From assembly GCF_001552075.1 (NCBI RefSeq), contig NZ_BCQM01000007.1:1-64000 (forward strand): DNA of 64,000 nucleotides. Direction: 5' to 3'. This document shows, piece by piece, positions 42,796 to 51,411 of the stretch. The notes beneath the pieces were generated by a model, which worked only from the letters and a program-made list of their open reading frames with translations, was not told the DNA's origin and did not search any database. How positions within the stretch are numbered: position 1 is the first letter of the stretch; every line of letters begins with the position of its first letter. A program made the position numbers and the translations under genes. Origin of the DNA: Arthrobacter luteolus NBRC 107841 (GTDB taxonomy: Bacteria; Actinomycetota; Actinomycetes; Actinomycetales; Micrococcaceae).

Positions 42796-43716
42796 CTACG
42801 GCGCGGGGATCTGGTCCGGTGTCGCGGCGAGCGAGCCGTCCACCAGTTTGACGATCATGGAGCAGTCCTTGCCGGACTGGCCGGCGTCGATGAGCCGGCC
42901 GAAGAGCTGCTGGACGTGTTCGCCGATCTCCAGCGGGGTGCCCGTGTCCCGGGCCGCGGCGAGGGCAAGGTTGATGTCCTTGTTGGCCAGCTCGGCGGTG
43001 AACGTCGGTTCAAAATTGTTGTTCGACGCCGCGGTCTCCACCACACCGGGCACCGGGTACCAGGTCCGCAGCGCCCAGCTGTCACCGGAGGAGACCGACG
43101 CGATGTCCCAGAAAACCTGTTTATCCAGGCCGAGCCGCTCGGCCAGCACCGCGCCCTCCGCGGTGGCAGCCAGGTTGATGAACAGCATCAGGTTGTTGCA
43201 GATTTTCGCGGCCTGCCCCGTGGTGGGACCACCGGTGGGAATCACGTTGCCGGCCATTGGTTCGATGAACACCGCGGCCTCCGCGGCGGCGTCATCTCTG
43301 CCGCCGACCATAAAGGTCAGGGTGCCGGCCTGGGCGCCGCTCATCCCGCCGGACACCGGAGCATCCACAAACCGGAATCCGCCGGCCGCGGCAGCATCGT
43401 GCAGGGCCTGTGCTGATTCGACGTCGATGGTCGAGGAGTCGATGAGCAGCGTCTGCGTTCCGGCGTGGGCCAGGATCCCGTCCGGTTCCAGGTACACGGC
43501 ACGGGAATGCTCACCCTTGGGCAGCATCGTGAAGACCACATCCGCACCGGTCACGGCTTCGGCGATGCTGCCGACAGCCTGCACCCCGGCCGCTTCCGCA
43601 GTGGCCACCGCCCGGGGGCTGAGGTCGAAACCCCGCACGTTGTGCCCGGCCTTGACCAGGTTCGCAGCCATGGGCGCGCCCATGTTTCCCAGTCCGATCC
43701 ATCCGACTTCCGCCAT
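42796..43716 (-). CDS. mmsB: 3-hydroxyisobutyrate dehydrogenase
   Basis: A 306-residue dehydrogenase: VGWIGLGNMGAPMAANLVKAGH binds NAD, VDAPVSGGMSGAQAGTLTFMVGG is the substrate signature, and GQAAKICNN contains the catalytic lysine. It oxidises 3-hydroxyisobutyrate to methylmalonate semialdehyde for mmsA. AAAGGAG is eight bases upstream of the ATG. The promoter region upstream carries a LysR-type box shared with the MFS gene and a 17-base palindrome. Confidence 0.92.
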   Translation of the reverse strand: MAEVGWIGLGNMGAPMAANLVKAGHNVRGFDLSPRAVATAEAAGVQAVGSIAEAVTGADVVFTMLPKGEHSRAVYLEPDGILAHAGTQTLLIDSSTIDVESAQALHDAAAAGGFRFVDAPVSGGMSGAQAGTLTFMVGGRDDAAAEAAVFIEPMAGNVIPTGGPTTGQAAKICNNLMLFINLAATAEGAVLAERLGLDKQVFWDIASVSSGDSWALRTWYPVPGVVETAASNNNFEPTFTAELANKDINLALAAARDTGTPLEIGEHVQQLFGRLIDAGQSGKDCSMIVKLVDGSLAATPDQIPAP

Positions 43717-43783
43717 GGCTAAGCTCCTTTGCTTAGAGTGCTGCTGCTTGGATTGTGCTGCGCGTCCCCGCGGAACCAGACTT

Positions 43784-43806
43784 GCACCCTGTTAGGGTGC
43801 GTTCAA
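43784..43806 (-). promoter_or_regulatory. mmsB promoter with palindrome in the spacer
   Basis: Minus-strand TTGAAC (43801-43806) is a plausible -35. The 17 bases that follow, up to a weak AAGTCT -10 region, are an exact palindrome with GCACCCT/AGGGTGC arms (43784-43800). A protein bound there would sit between -35 and -10. Confidence 0.5.
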
Positions 43807-43827
43807 GACCAGAATCCACAGACACCA

Positions 43828-43843
43828 TGTGCATCCGTGCACA
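43828..43843 (-). promoter_or_regulatory. LysR-type box upstream of mmsB
   Basis: TGTGCATCCGTGCACA, with TGTGCA/TGCACA arms, is centred about 64-65 bases upstream of the predicted mmsB transcription start. It matches, at 13 of 16 positions, the box at 46415-46430 in front of the MFS gene. Confidence 0.6.
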
Positions 43844-43929
43844 GCAGCGCGGCGGTCCATCAGGCTGGGCCGCGGTGCGGGCCGGAAGAGCGGATGGCCG
43901 TGTCCCAGATCCGGAGGAGGTGACCGGCC

Positions 43930-44838
43930 ATGGACGCCGAACGCCGCCTGCCCAGCCCGGATGACCTGCTGATCCTGCTGACCGTGGCCCGGCTGGGCCG
44001 CTTCAACGCCGTCGCCGAAACCCTCGGAACCACACACACCACTATTTCCCGGCGCATCATTGCCTTGGAAAAACAGCTCGGCGGCCGCACTCTGTCCCGC
44101 ACGCCCCGGGGCTGGGAACTGACCAGCCTCGGCGTGGAGGCGGTGCGGGCCGCTGAAGCCATCGAGGAGAGCCTGGGGAGCCTGCAGTGTGTGCTGGCCC
44201 GGGACGCGGATCCCCTGGCCGGTGTGGTGCGGATCAGCACCGTGGACGGATTCGGTGCGGAAATCGTGACACCGGCGCTGGTGGGGCTGCAGGCGAGGCA
44301 CCCGAAGATCAGCGTGGAAATGTTCTCCGCCACCCGCAAGGTCAGCCAAAACCGTTCGGGCGTGGATTTGGAAGTCGTGGTGGGGAACACCGATGTCCGC
44401 ACCGCCCAGACCATCCTGCTGGGCCACTATGTGCTGCGGCTTTATGCCGGGCCGGGTTATCTGGAACGGCATGGAACGCCGCAGGTTCCGGAGGACCTGG
44501 CCAGCCACTGCTTCGTTTCCTATGTGGAGTCCGCGCTGCTGGTGGAGGAGCTTGGGCACCGGTCCACCGGCCTGCCCGTCCCGCGCACCAGTTTTCAGGC
44601 CACCAGCATTTTCGCCCAGGTGGAGGCGGTCCGCCTGGATGCCGGCGTTGGGCTCCTGCCGAACTTCATGGTGGCCGGCCGGGACGGTTTTGTTCCGGTG
44701 CTGCCCGCCGGTTTTGAACGCCGGCTCCCCATCTGGGCGGTGGCCCGGCCCGAAGCCCTGCGCTCCGCCCGGGTCCAGGCCGTGGTCGCCGCGATCCAGG
44801 CGGAGGCCGCTGCCCGGCAGGACCTTCTGGCGTCCTGA
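43930..44838 (+). CDS. LysR family transcriptional regulator
   Basis: A 302-residue LysR regulator. The helix-turn-helix lies at residues 14-45 (LLTVARLGRFNAVAETLGTTHTTISRRIIALEKQLG). The co-inducer domain starts near residue 95 (LAGVVRISTVDGFGAEIVTPAL). It is divergent from mmsBA and convergent with the MFS gene; two matching boxes suggest it activates both. GGAGGAGG is ten bases before the ATG. The effector is probably a valine-pathway intermediate or the MFS substrate. Confidence 0.87.
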   Translation: MDAERRLPSPDDLLILLTVARLGRFNAVAETLGTTHTTISRRIIALEKQLGGRTLSRTPRGWELTSLGVEAVRAAEAIEESLGSLQCVLARDADPLAGVVRISTVDGFGAEIVTPALVGLQARHPKISVEMFSATRKVSQNRSGVDLEVVVGNTDVRTAQTILLGHYVLRLYAGPGYLERHGTPQVPEDLASHCFVSYVESALLVEELGHRSTGLPVPRTSFQATSIFAQVEAVRLDAGVGLLPNFMVAGRDGFVPVLPAGFERRLPIWAVARPEALRSARVQAVVAAIQAEAAARQDLLAS

Positions 44839-44865
44839 CGGGCGGCGGCCTGAGCCGCCGGTTAC

Positions 44866-46281
44866 TTAACTGCCGGCAGATTCCTGAGTGAACGTTTTGC
44901 CGCCGGATTTGGCGGCGGCCAGCAGATCGGCGGTTCCCTGGGCGTCCGCGGCATCGACGTCGTGCAGTGAAACCCCGTTGGTCTCCCGCAGCACCAGCAC
45001 CGAAATTGCGGTGACAATGCAGGCTCCGAGCAGGTAGAGCGCCACCGGCACCGACGAGTCGTAACGGGCCAGCAGGGACGTGGCGATGATCGGCGCCAGC
45101 GATCCGGCCACGATCGAGGTGACCTGATAGCCAAGGGAGACTCCGGAGTACCGCATCCGGGTCGGGAACATTTCAGCCATGATGGACGGCTGCCCGGCGT
45201 ACATCAGGGCGTGGAACAGCAGGCCGATCGTCACCGCCGCCAGGATCACCAGGTCATCTCCGGTATCCATCATCGGGAAGGCGAAGAACCCCCAGGTGGC
45301 CCCCAGTACCGCGCCGGCCAGATAGACCGGACGCCGGCCCAGGGTATCGGACAGCCGCCCAGCCAGCGGAACCGCACAGAAGTGGATAAAGTGCGCGACC
45401 AGCAGCAGCAGCAGGATCCGCGAGGTGTCCGTCTCGACGACGGTCTTCAGGTAGGTGATGGAGAACGTCACCACCAGGTAGTACAGAATGTTCTCCGCGA
45501 AACGCAGGCCCATGGCGGTAAAAACGCCGCGCGGGTAGCGGCGGAAGACTTCCAGGACGCCGTAGCCCTTGGCCTCGGTTTCCACTTCCTTCTGCGCTTC
45601 CAGGAAGATCGGCGCATCCGAAACCTTGGTCCGGATGTAATAGCCCACCAGCACAATCACGGCGGAGAGCCAGAACGCCACCCGCCAGCCCCAGCCGAGG
45701 AACGCCTCATTGGACAGCGTGGAAGAGAGCAGGAACAGGACACCGGTCGCGAGCAGGTTCCCCATCGGCACGGCGGACTGCGGCCAGCTGGACCAGAAAC
45801 CCCGGGACTTGTCCGGGCTGTGTTCGGCCACCAGCAGCACGGCTCCGCCCCATTCGCCGCCGACCGCGAACCCCTGGACGAACCGCAGCGCCACCAGCAT
45901 GGCAGGCGCCCAGTAGCCGATCTGGTCGAAGCCGGGCAGGCAGCCCATCAGGAAGGTGGAGATGCCCACCAGGATGATGCTCAGCTGCAGCAGTTTCTTG
46001 CGGCCGAACTTGTCGCCAAAGTGGCCAAAAACGATGCCGCCGATCGGCCGCGCCACGAAGCCGACGGCGTAGGTCACGAAGGCCGCGATGATGCCGTCGA
46101 GTTCGGTGTCTGCATTGGGGAAGAACAGGTGTGCGAAGACCAGGGTCGACGCCGCTGCATAGAGGAAGAATTCGTACCATTCCACGACCGTCCCGGCCAT
46201 GGATGCCACCACGACTTTGCGAAGACCCTCCGGGACCGGGGCCTTGGCACCGCCGCGCCGCTTGGGAATATTAGTGCTCAT
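44866..46281 (-). CDS. MFS metabolite:H+ symporter (ProP/ShiA-like)
   Basis: A 471-residue transporter of the MHS subfamily with 12 membrane helices. Signatures: VVVASMAGTVVEWYEFFLY, RPIGGIVFGHFGDKFGRKK, FVQGFAVGGEWGGAVLL, and AEMFPTRMRYSGVSLGYQV. It imports a small organic acid or compatible solute with protons. Start at 46281 with AAAGGAG seven bases upstream. Linked by a shared LysR-type box to mmsBA, so its substrate may be 3-hydroxyisobutyrate or a similar acid; this is inference. Confidence 0.85.
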   Translation of the reverse strand: MSTNIPKRRGGAKAPVPEGLRKVVVASMAGTVVEWYEFFLYAAASTLVFAHLFFPNADTELDGIIAAFVTYAVGFVARPIGGIVFGHFGDKFGRKKLLQLSIILVGISTFLMGCLPGFDQIGYWAPAMLVALRFVQGFAVGGEWGGAVLLVAEHSPDKSRGFWSSWPQSAVPMGNLLATGVLFLLSSTLSNEAFLGWGWRVAFWLSAVIVLVGYYIRTKVSDAPIFLEAQKEVETEAKGYGVLEVFRRYPRGVFTAMGLRFAENILYYLVVTFSITYLKTVVETDTSRILLLLLVAHFIHFCAVPLAGRLSDTLGRRPVYLAGAVLGATWGFFAFPMMDTGDDLVILAAVTIGLLFHALMYAGQPSIMAEMFPTRMRYSGVSLGYQVTSIVAGSLAPIIATSLLARYDSSVPVALYLLGACIVTAISVLVLRETNGVSLHDVDAADAQGTADLLAAAKSGGKTFTQESAGS

Positions 46282-46364
46282 CCACATTCTCCTTTGGTGT
46301 CCACGTTGACACTCGGCCGCTCGGCCGCCGCCCGGCAAAAGGCCCGCCCGGCGGAGTTAGGACG

Positions 46365-46393
46365 AGTATGGTGCCTGCGCTGACACCGCTCAA
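46365..46393 (-). promoter_or_regulatory. Predicted MFS promoter
   Basis: Minus-strand TTGAGC (46388-46393), 17 bases, then CATACT (46365-46370), giving a start near 46358, about 77 bases before the MFS ATG. Confidence 0.55.
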
Positions 46394-46414
46394 CTGCCAA
46401 TACCGCAAGGCGCA

Positions 46415-46430
46415 TCTGCACAAATGCACA
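46415..46430 (-). promoter_or_regulatory. LysR-type box upstream of the MFS gene
   Basis: On the minus strand TGTGCATTTGTGCAGA, centred about 64-65 bases upstream of the predicted start at 46358, the usual LysR recognition position. It matches the mmsB box at 43828-43843. Confidence 0.6.
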
Positions 46431-46523
46431 CCGGGCCGCATCGGTGCAGGTCCTGAGGCCTTCCCCCGGAACCCGCCGGACCGGACCATTGTGTCCTGCC
46501 GCACCTTCCCCTCAGAATGGAGG

Positions 46524-47717
46524 ATGCCAGTTACGCTCAGATCCCTCGAAACTGCTGTCCCTCCGACTGTCCTGGTCCAGGACCAGGTCCGTGACGTTTT
46601 CGCTGCGCAGCCAGGCCTGACCAGGCTCGGCACCCGCCTGGTGAACACCTGCTTCAATTCGGCGGCCATCGATACCCGGCGAACGGCCCTGGAGGAGCTG
46701 ACCCTCAACTCTGCGGCTGAGAATCCACAGTTCTATGATCCGGCGACTGGGCTGCTGCTAATCCCCAGCACCAAGACCCGCAATGACATTTTCGCCGTCG
46801 AAGCCACCAAGCTGTTTATCGAGGCGGGGCGCAGGGCAGTGGAGAACTGCCCGGGCATCACGCCGGCGGACGTGACCCATGTGGTGACGGTGTCCTGCAC
46901 GGGTTTCTATAACCCCGGGCCGGACTACAAACTGGTCCGCGCCCTGGGCCTGAATCCGTCGGTGCAGCGCTATCACCTGGGCTTTATGGGCTGCTATGCC
47001 GCGTTCCCTGCCATGCGCGCCGCCAAGTCCTTCTGCGACGCCGACCCGGACGCCGTCGTCCTGGTGGTCAGTGCCGAGCTGTGCTCACTGCACGTGCGCT
47101 CCTCCAACGATCCGGACAGCATCATGGGTTCCTCGCTGTTTGCCGACGGCGCCGCTGCGGCCGTGATCACCGCCCGGGACCTGCCCGGCGAGAGCCCCGC
47201 GATCGTCCTGGACCACTTCGAAACCATCCTCACCCCGGTCGGGGAGGAATCGATGGCGTGGAACATCGGCGACTACGGCTTCGAGATGGTGCTGGGCACC
47301 TACGTGCCGCACATTATCGACGACCATATTGTCGGCGCGCTGGAGCCGCTGCTCGCCCGGGACCCCTCCCTGGCGGGGCTGAACTACAACGAAATCGATC
47401 ACTGGGCCATCCATCCGGGCGGGCGCAGCATCCTGGACAAGGTGGAAGCCAAACTGGAGCTCACCCCGGAGCAGCTGGTACCGGCCCGGGAGACCCTGCG
47501 GAACTACGGCAACATGAGCTCGGCGACCGTGATGTTCGTGCTCAAGCACATCCTGGAACAGCCCTTCACCGGAGGCAATGAGCGCATCTGCTCCATGGCC
47601 TTCGGTCCCGGCTTGACCGTCGAAACCGGGCTCTTCACCCGGGTCCCCGGGACAGCGCCCGCAGCCGGGCAGCAGACCGCCTCGGCCGCTGAGCCGGTTC
47701 CGGCGGCCGTGGGCTAG
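46524..47717 (+). CDS. Type III polyketide synthase
   Basis: A 397-residue chalcone-synthase-fold enzyme. The triad is visible: Cys in LGFMGCYAAFPAMR near residue 155, His in WAIHPGGRSILDKVE near 298, Asn in NYGNMSSATVMF near 331. It condenses an acyl-CoA starter with malonyl-CoA units to an alkylresorcinol, alkylpyrone or naphthalene-type product. Start chosen at 46524 from family length; GGAGG touches the ATG, so initiation is uncertain. Followed after four bases by a methyltransferase and then an FAD hydroxylase, implying tailoring of the polyketide ring. Confidence 0.88.
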   Translation: MPVTLRSLETAVPPTVLVQDQVRDVFAAQPGLTRLGTRLVNTCFNSAAIDTRRTALEELTLNSAAENPQFYDPATGLLLIPSTKTRNDIFAVEATKLFIEAGRRAVENCPGITPADVTHVVTVSCTGFYNPGPDYKLVRALGLNPSVQRYHLGFMGCYAAFPAMRAAKSFCDADPDAVVLVVSAELCSLHVRSSNDPDSIMGSSLFADGAAAAVITARDLPGESPAIVLDHFETILTPVGEESMAWNIGDYGFEMVLGTYVPHIIDDHIVGALEPLLARDPSLAGLNYNEIDHWAIHPGGRSILDKVEAKLELTPEQLVPARETLRNYGNMSSATVMFVLKHILEQPFTGGNERICSMAFGPGLTVETGLFTRVPGTAPAAGQQTASAAEPVPAAVG

Positions 47718-47721
47718 GCCC

Positions 47722-48453
47722 GTGCCGCTGTTGGCCGCCGGTGCGCCGCCGTTTTTCCCGCCGGACCTGAGCCGCCGGGCGGTGGAGGCAGTGGAGGAAA
47801 TGGACCGGCCGGACTGTGATCCGGTCCGGCTGGAACGCACGTATGCACAGTTCCCGCTGATCAACGCCGTCGTCTCCGGGTGGCGGCGCAACTACCGCCG
47901 GTACGTGCGTCCGGTCCTTTCCAGCCAAGGCGGGGGCAGGGTCCTGGACATCGGTTCCGGCGGCGGGGACCTGGCCCGCGCGCTGGCGCGCTGGACGCGG
48001 CAGGACGGCCTCGCCGTGGAGGTCACCGGGATTGATCCGGATCCACGGGCCCATGCCTACGCCGCGTCCCGGCCAACCGTTCCTGGACTGACGTTCCGCG
48101 CCGCGTTCAGCTCGCAGCTGGTCGCTGAGGGCCAGGAGTTCGACGTTGTGCTCTCCAACCATGTGTTGCATCACCTGGATGCGGAGGCCTTCCACGGCCT
48201 GCTCTCAGATTCACAGTTGCTGGCGCGCGGCCTGGTGCTGCACAGCGACATCGAACGGAATCCGTGGGCGTACGGCCTGTTCTCCGCCGGCACCCTGCCC
48301 TTCTTCCACGGGTCCTACATCCGGGCTGACGGCCTGACCTCGATCCGGCGCAGTTACACGGCCGCCGAGCTGGCGGCCGCGGTGCCTGCGGGGTGGGAAA
48401 CCCGGCGGCAGCGGCCGTGGCAGAACCTGCTCCTGTACCGGGCCGGGCGATGA
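47722..48453 (+). CDS. Class I SAM-dependent methyltransferase
   Basis: A 243-residue methyltransferase: RVLDIGSGGGDLARALARW is the SAM-binding motif near residue 74, VTGIDPDPRAHAYA motif post I, and VLSNHVLHHLDAEAF motif II-III. It probably methylates the type III PKS product. GTG start, four bases after the PKS stop, and an ATGA overlap with the next gene, so the three form one translationally linked operon. Confidence 0.85.
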   Translation: MPLLAAGAPPFFPPDLSRRAVEAVEEMDRPDCDPVRLERTYAQFPLINAVVSGWRRNYRRYVRPVLSSQGGGRVLDIGSGGGDLARALARWTRQDGLAVEVTGIDPDPRAHAYAASRPTVPGLTFRAAFSSQLVAEGQEFDVVLSNHVLHHLDAEAFHGLLSDSQLLARGLVLHSDIERNPWAYGLFSAGTLPFFHGSYIRADGLTSIRRSYTAAELAAAVPAGWETRRQRPWQNLLLYRAGR

Positions 48454-49664
48454 GCGGCGCGGCCTCCGCCGGAGAGGTCCTCAAGGTTGACGTCGCCATC
48501 GTCGGGGGCGGCCCGGTGGGCCTGGCCCTGGCAATCCTTCTGGTGCAGGAGGGGGTGCGGGTCACGGTCCTGGAGCGGCGGACCGAACGCAGCAGCCATT
48601 CCCGGGCCATCGGAATTCATCCGCCCGGGCTGGCGGCCCTGGAAGGCACCGGAGTGACCGGACAGCTCGCTGCGGAAGGCGTCCAGATCCGGCAGGGTGC
48701 CGCCCGCACCCGGGATCGGGGCCTGGTTTCGATCCGGTTCACCCGGACCTCCACCGCCTACCCCTATGTGCTGGCCCTGCCCCAGGAGCGCACCGAAACG
48801 ATCCTCGAGGAACGCCTGCAGTCCCTGGATCCCACCGTGCTGCTGCGCGGACGAACCGTAACGGCACTGGTGGACACCGGATCTTCCGTCCTCCTCGCTG
48901 GTACCGGCGCGGGCAGCGGCGGGAAGGGGGACGGGGATGGGGACGGGGAGGACGGCGAGGAGCCGGGTTTCGCCGTCCATGCAGCGTTTGCGGTAGCGGC
49001 GGACGGCGCCCGCTCCCCCGTGCGCAGCATGCTGGGTGCCGCCGTCACCGAACGGACCCTGCGGGACCACTATCTGATGGGCGACTTTCCCGACAACACC
49101 GGCGACGGACCAACTGGTGTGCTGTATCTGGAGCCGGAAGGAATCGTAGAGTCCTTCCCCCTGCCCGCAGGTACCCGTCGCTGGGTGGCGCATACCCGCA
49201 CCCTGCTGACGGACGCCGATGCCAAGCTGCTGGCCAGGATCGTCCGGGAACGCACCGGCCGGCAGCTAAGCGCGGCCGGGAATTCGATGCTGAGCGCCTT
49301 TTCCGTCCGCACGGCTCTGCCTGGACGGCTGGTCCACGGCCGGACGGTCCTGGCCGGCGATGCCGCCCATGAGGTCAGTCCGATCGGTGGGCAGGGCCTG
49401 ACTCTGGGCTGGCTCGACGCCGCAGAGCTCGCACCGGTCCTGGCCGCAGGGGTCCGCGGCGGGGACATCGACGCGCAGCTGGCCGGCTTCGACCGGCGGC
49501 GCCGGCGCGCGGCCGGGATTGCGTCGGCACAGGCCCGGCTGAACATGGCCCTGGGACGGCCGCTTCCCCGGCCGGTCATGCGGGCCCGCAACGCCGCCCT
49601 GGCCGCCCTTTTCCGGGCCAGGCCGCTGGGCGACCTGGTGGCCCGCCGCTTCACCATGCAATAG
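48450..49664 (+). CDS. FAD-dependent monooxygenase
   Basis: A 404-residue aromatic-hydroxylase-type flavoprotein: VAIVGGGPVGLALAILLVQEGV binds FAD, and GRTVLAGDAAHEVSPIGGQGLTLGWLDA is the second FAD motif. It likely hydroxylates the PKS-derived ring. An unusual acidic low-complexity insert (GSGGKGDGDGDGEDGEE) lies near residues 155-172, coded by GGGGAC-type DNA repeats. Coupled to the methyltransferase through ATGA. Confidence 0.85.
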   Translation: MSGAASAGEVLKVDVAIVGGGPVGLALAILLVQEGVRVTVLERRTERSSHSRAIGIHPPGLAALEGTGVTGQLAAEGVQIRQGAARTRDRGLVSIRFTRTSTAYPYVLALPQERTETILEERLQSLDPTVLLRGRTVTALVDTGSSVLLAGTGAGSGGKGDGDGDGEDGEEPGFAVHAAFAVAADGARSPVRSMLGAAVTERTLRDHYLMGDFPDNTGDGPTGVLYLEPEGIVESFPLPAGTRRWVAHTRTLLTDADAKLLARIVRERTGRQLSAAGNSMLSAFSVRTALPGRLVHGRTVLAGDAAHEVSPIGGQGLTLGWLDAAELAPVLAAGVRGGDIDAQLAGFDRRRRRAAGIASAQARLNMALGRPLPRPVMRARNAALAALFRARPLGDLVARRFTMQ

Positions 49665-49713
49665 CGGCAGCGGGCAGGCAGGCAGGAACAGGGACGGGGC
49701 AGGACCGGGCAGC

Positions 49714-51294
49714 CTACCGGGGGCCGTGATCCAGGGTGACGGTCCGCAGGTCCAGGCGCCGCAGGACGCGGTCCACGGCTTCGGGATCCACGCCGGTCTG
49801 CCGGCGGGCGGCCAGAACTTCCTTCCGCGCCGCGGCGAGGGCTTCGCGCTGGACGGCGTCCATCACTTCCAGGGTGGCTTTCAGCTGCAGCATTTTCTGC
49901 GGGTCATCCTCGGAATCCGCGCCCAGGATCGAGTGCAGCGAAGACATCCGGCGGGCCAGCGCGGCGCGGCGTTCGGGCGGCAGCTTATCCGCCGCCGTCG
50001 AGCGCTTCATGGTTTCCAGGGCAGTGCGTTCGGCGCGCCGGGCCAGCTCCCGTTCCTGCCGCTCAATCGCCTTGTGGTCGCTGGGAAGCTTCAGTTTGCG
50101 CATCAGCCACGGCAGGGTCAGGCCCGGCAGCACCAGTGTGACCAGCAGGACAGCCCCGGCCGCCACGATCATGAAGTTCCGGCCCGGCAGCTCCTCGCCG
50201 GCGAGGTTGGTGGCGGGCAGGGCCAGCGCGAGCGCCAGCGTGGCCAGGCCCCGCATACCGCACCAGGTCAGGACCAGGACTTCCTTGAGCGATCCAGGCA
50301 CGCTGCTGCGCTTTTCCGTTCCACCGAACCGGTAGATTCCGAACATCCACAGGAAGCGCACCAGCACCACGGCGGCGCAGACCGCAGCGACGCCGGGAAT
50401 GAAGCTGAAGATCTCGCTGCCTTCATCCTCAATGACGTAACGCATTTCGATCCCCACCAGGCCAAAGGCCACCCCGGTGGTCAGCAGCTCCACCACGTCC
50501 CAGAAGGCCGTGCGGGTCAGGCGCTCCTGGGAGTCCTGCGGCCTGGCCCGGCGGCCAAGTTCCAGGGCGGTGACGACGACGGCGACAACACCGGAAAAGT
50601 GCACTTCCTCGGCCAGGATGTAGACGGCGTAGGGCGCCACCAGGGTCACCGCGGAGCGGGCCACGAGATTCGGCACAAAACGGTTGAGCGCCCCCACGAG
50701 CCAGCCCATCGCCAGGCCCAGCACCACGGCACCGGCCGCGCCGATGAGGAAGCTGGGAATGATGCTCCAGCCGACGTCCCCGCCGCTCACGGCAGCCGCC
50801 ACGGCGGCCTGGAAGATCACGATTGCGATTGCGTCGTTGAACAGGCCCTCGGTCTGCAGGACCGTCACCAGACGGCGGGGCATGTTGACCTTGCCGGCAA
50901 CGGCTTCGACAGCCACCGGATCGGGCGGGGCCACGATGGCGCCCAGGGCAATCGCCGCGGGCAGGCCAATGGCGGGCACCAGCGCCCAGGAGATACCCGC
51001 CACGGCGATCACGGTCACGGCGACCAGCGCCACAGCCAGCAGCACGAGCGAGCGCCAGCGGAGCCGGAACACGGACCAGGAGCTGCGCTGTGCGGCCGCA
51101 TACAGCAGCGGCGGCAGGAACAGGGGCAGGATCAGTTCCGGGTCGATGTGGATCTCCGGCAGCACCGGCAGGAAGGCGAACAGGGCCGAGAAGATGAGCA
51201 TCAGCACGGGGTAGGGCAGCCGGATCCGCTCACCGATGCCCACCACCAGCACGGTTCCAAAGAGCAGGCCCACCAGCAGGATCAGGAATTCCAC
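49714..51294 (-). CDS. Na+/H+ antiporter, CPA1/NhaP type
   Basis: A 526-residue protein with about 12 helices followed by a cytoplasmic tail of about 135 residues. The ion-site helix contains ALGAIVAPPDPVAVEAVAGKV and TEGLFNDAIAIVIFQ (conserved Asn-Asp). It exchanges protons for Na+ or K+ for pH and salt homeostasis. Monocistronic. The tail is charged and helical (ERQERELARRAERTALE), probably regulatory. Confidence 0.88.
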   Translation of the reverse strand: MEFLILLVGLLFGTVLVVGIGERIRLPYPVLMLIFSALFAFLPVLPEIHIDPELILPLFLPPLLYAAAQRSSWSVFRLRWRSLVLLAVALVAVTVIAVAGISWALVPAIGLPAAIALGAIVAPPDPVAVEAVAGKVNMPRRLVTVLQTEGLFNDAIAIVIFQAAVAAAVSGGDVGWSIIPSFLIGAAGAVVLGLAMGWLVGALNRFVPNLVARSAVTLVAPYAVYILAEEVHFSGVVAVVVTALELGRRARPQDSQERLTRTAFWDVVELLTTGVAFGLVGIEMRYVIEDEGSEIFSFIPGVAAVCAAVVLVRFLWMFGIYRFGGTEKRSSVPGSLKEVLVLTWCGMRGLATLALALALPATNLAGEELPGRNFMIVAAGAVLLVTLVLPGLTLPWLMRKLKLPSDHKAIERQERELARRAERTALETMKRSTAADKLPPERRAALARRMSSLHSILGADSEDDPQKMLQLKATLEVMDAVQREALAAARKEVLAARRQTGVDPEAVDRVLRRLDLRTVTLDHGPR

Positions 51295-51411
51295 GCCTGG
51301 AGCCCTTTCCGGGCAGCTGAGCGCCGCCTAGCCGGGTTGTGGTTCACCGAGACCTCCCAAGTAGTTGCCTAAGTAAACTTTATCGCAGCTAGCTGAGAGG
51401 TCTCCGAAAAC

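Noticed and set aside
49726-51372. 548-codon plus-strand frame opposite the antiporter
   Set aside because: His/Gln/Gly-rich shadow of the transporter's codons; the opposite strand encodes a clear Na+/H+ antiporter.
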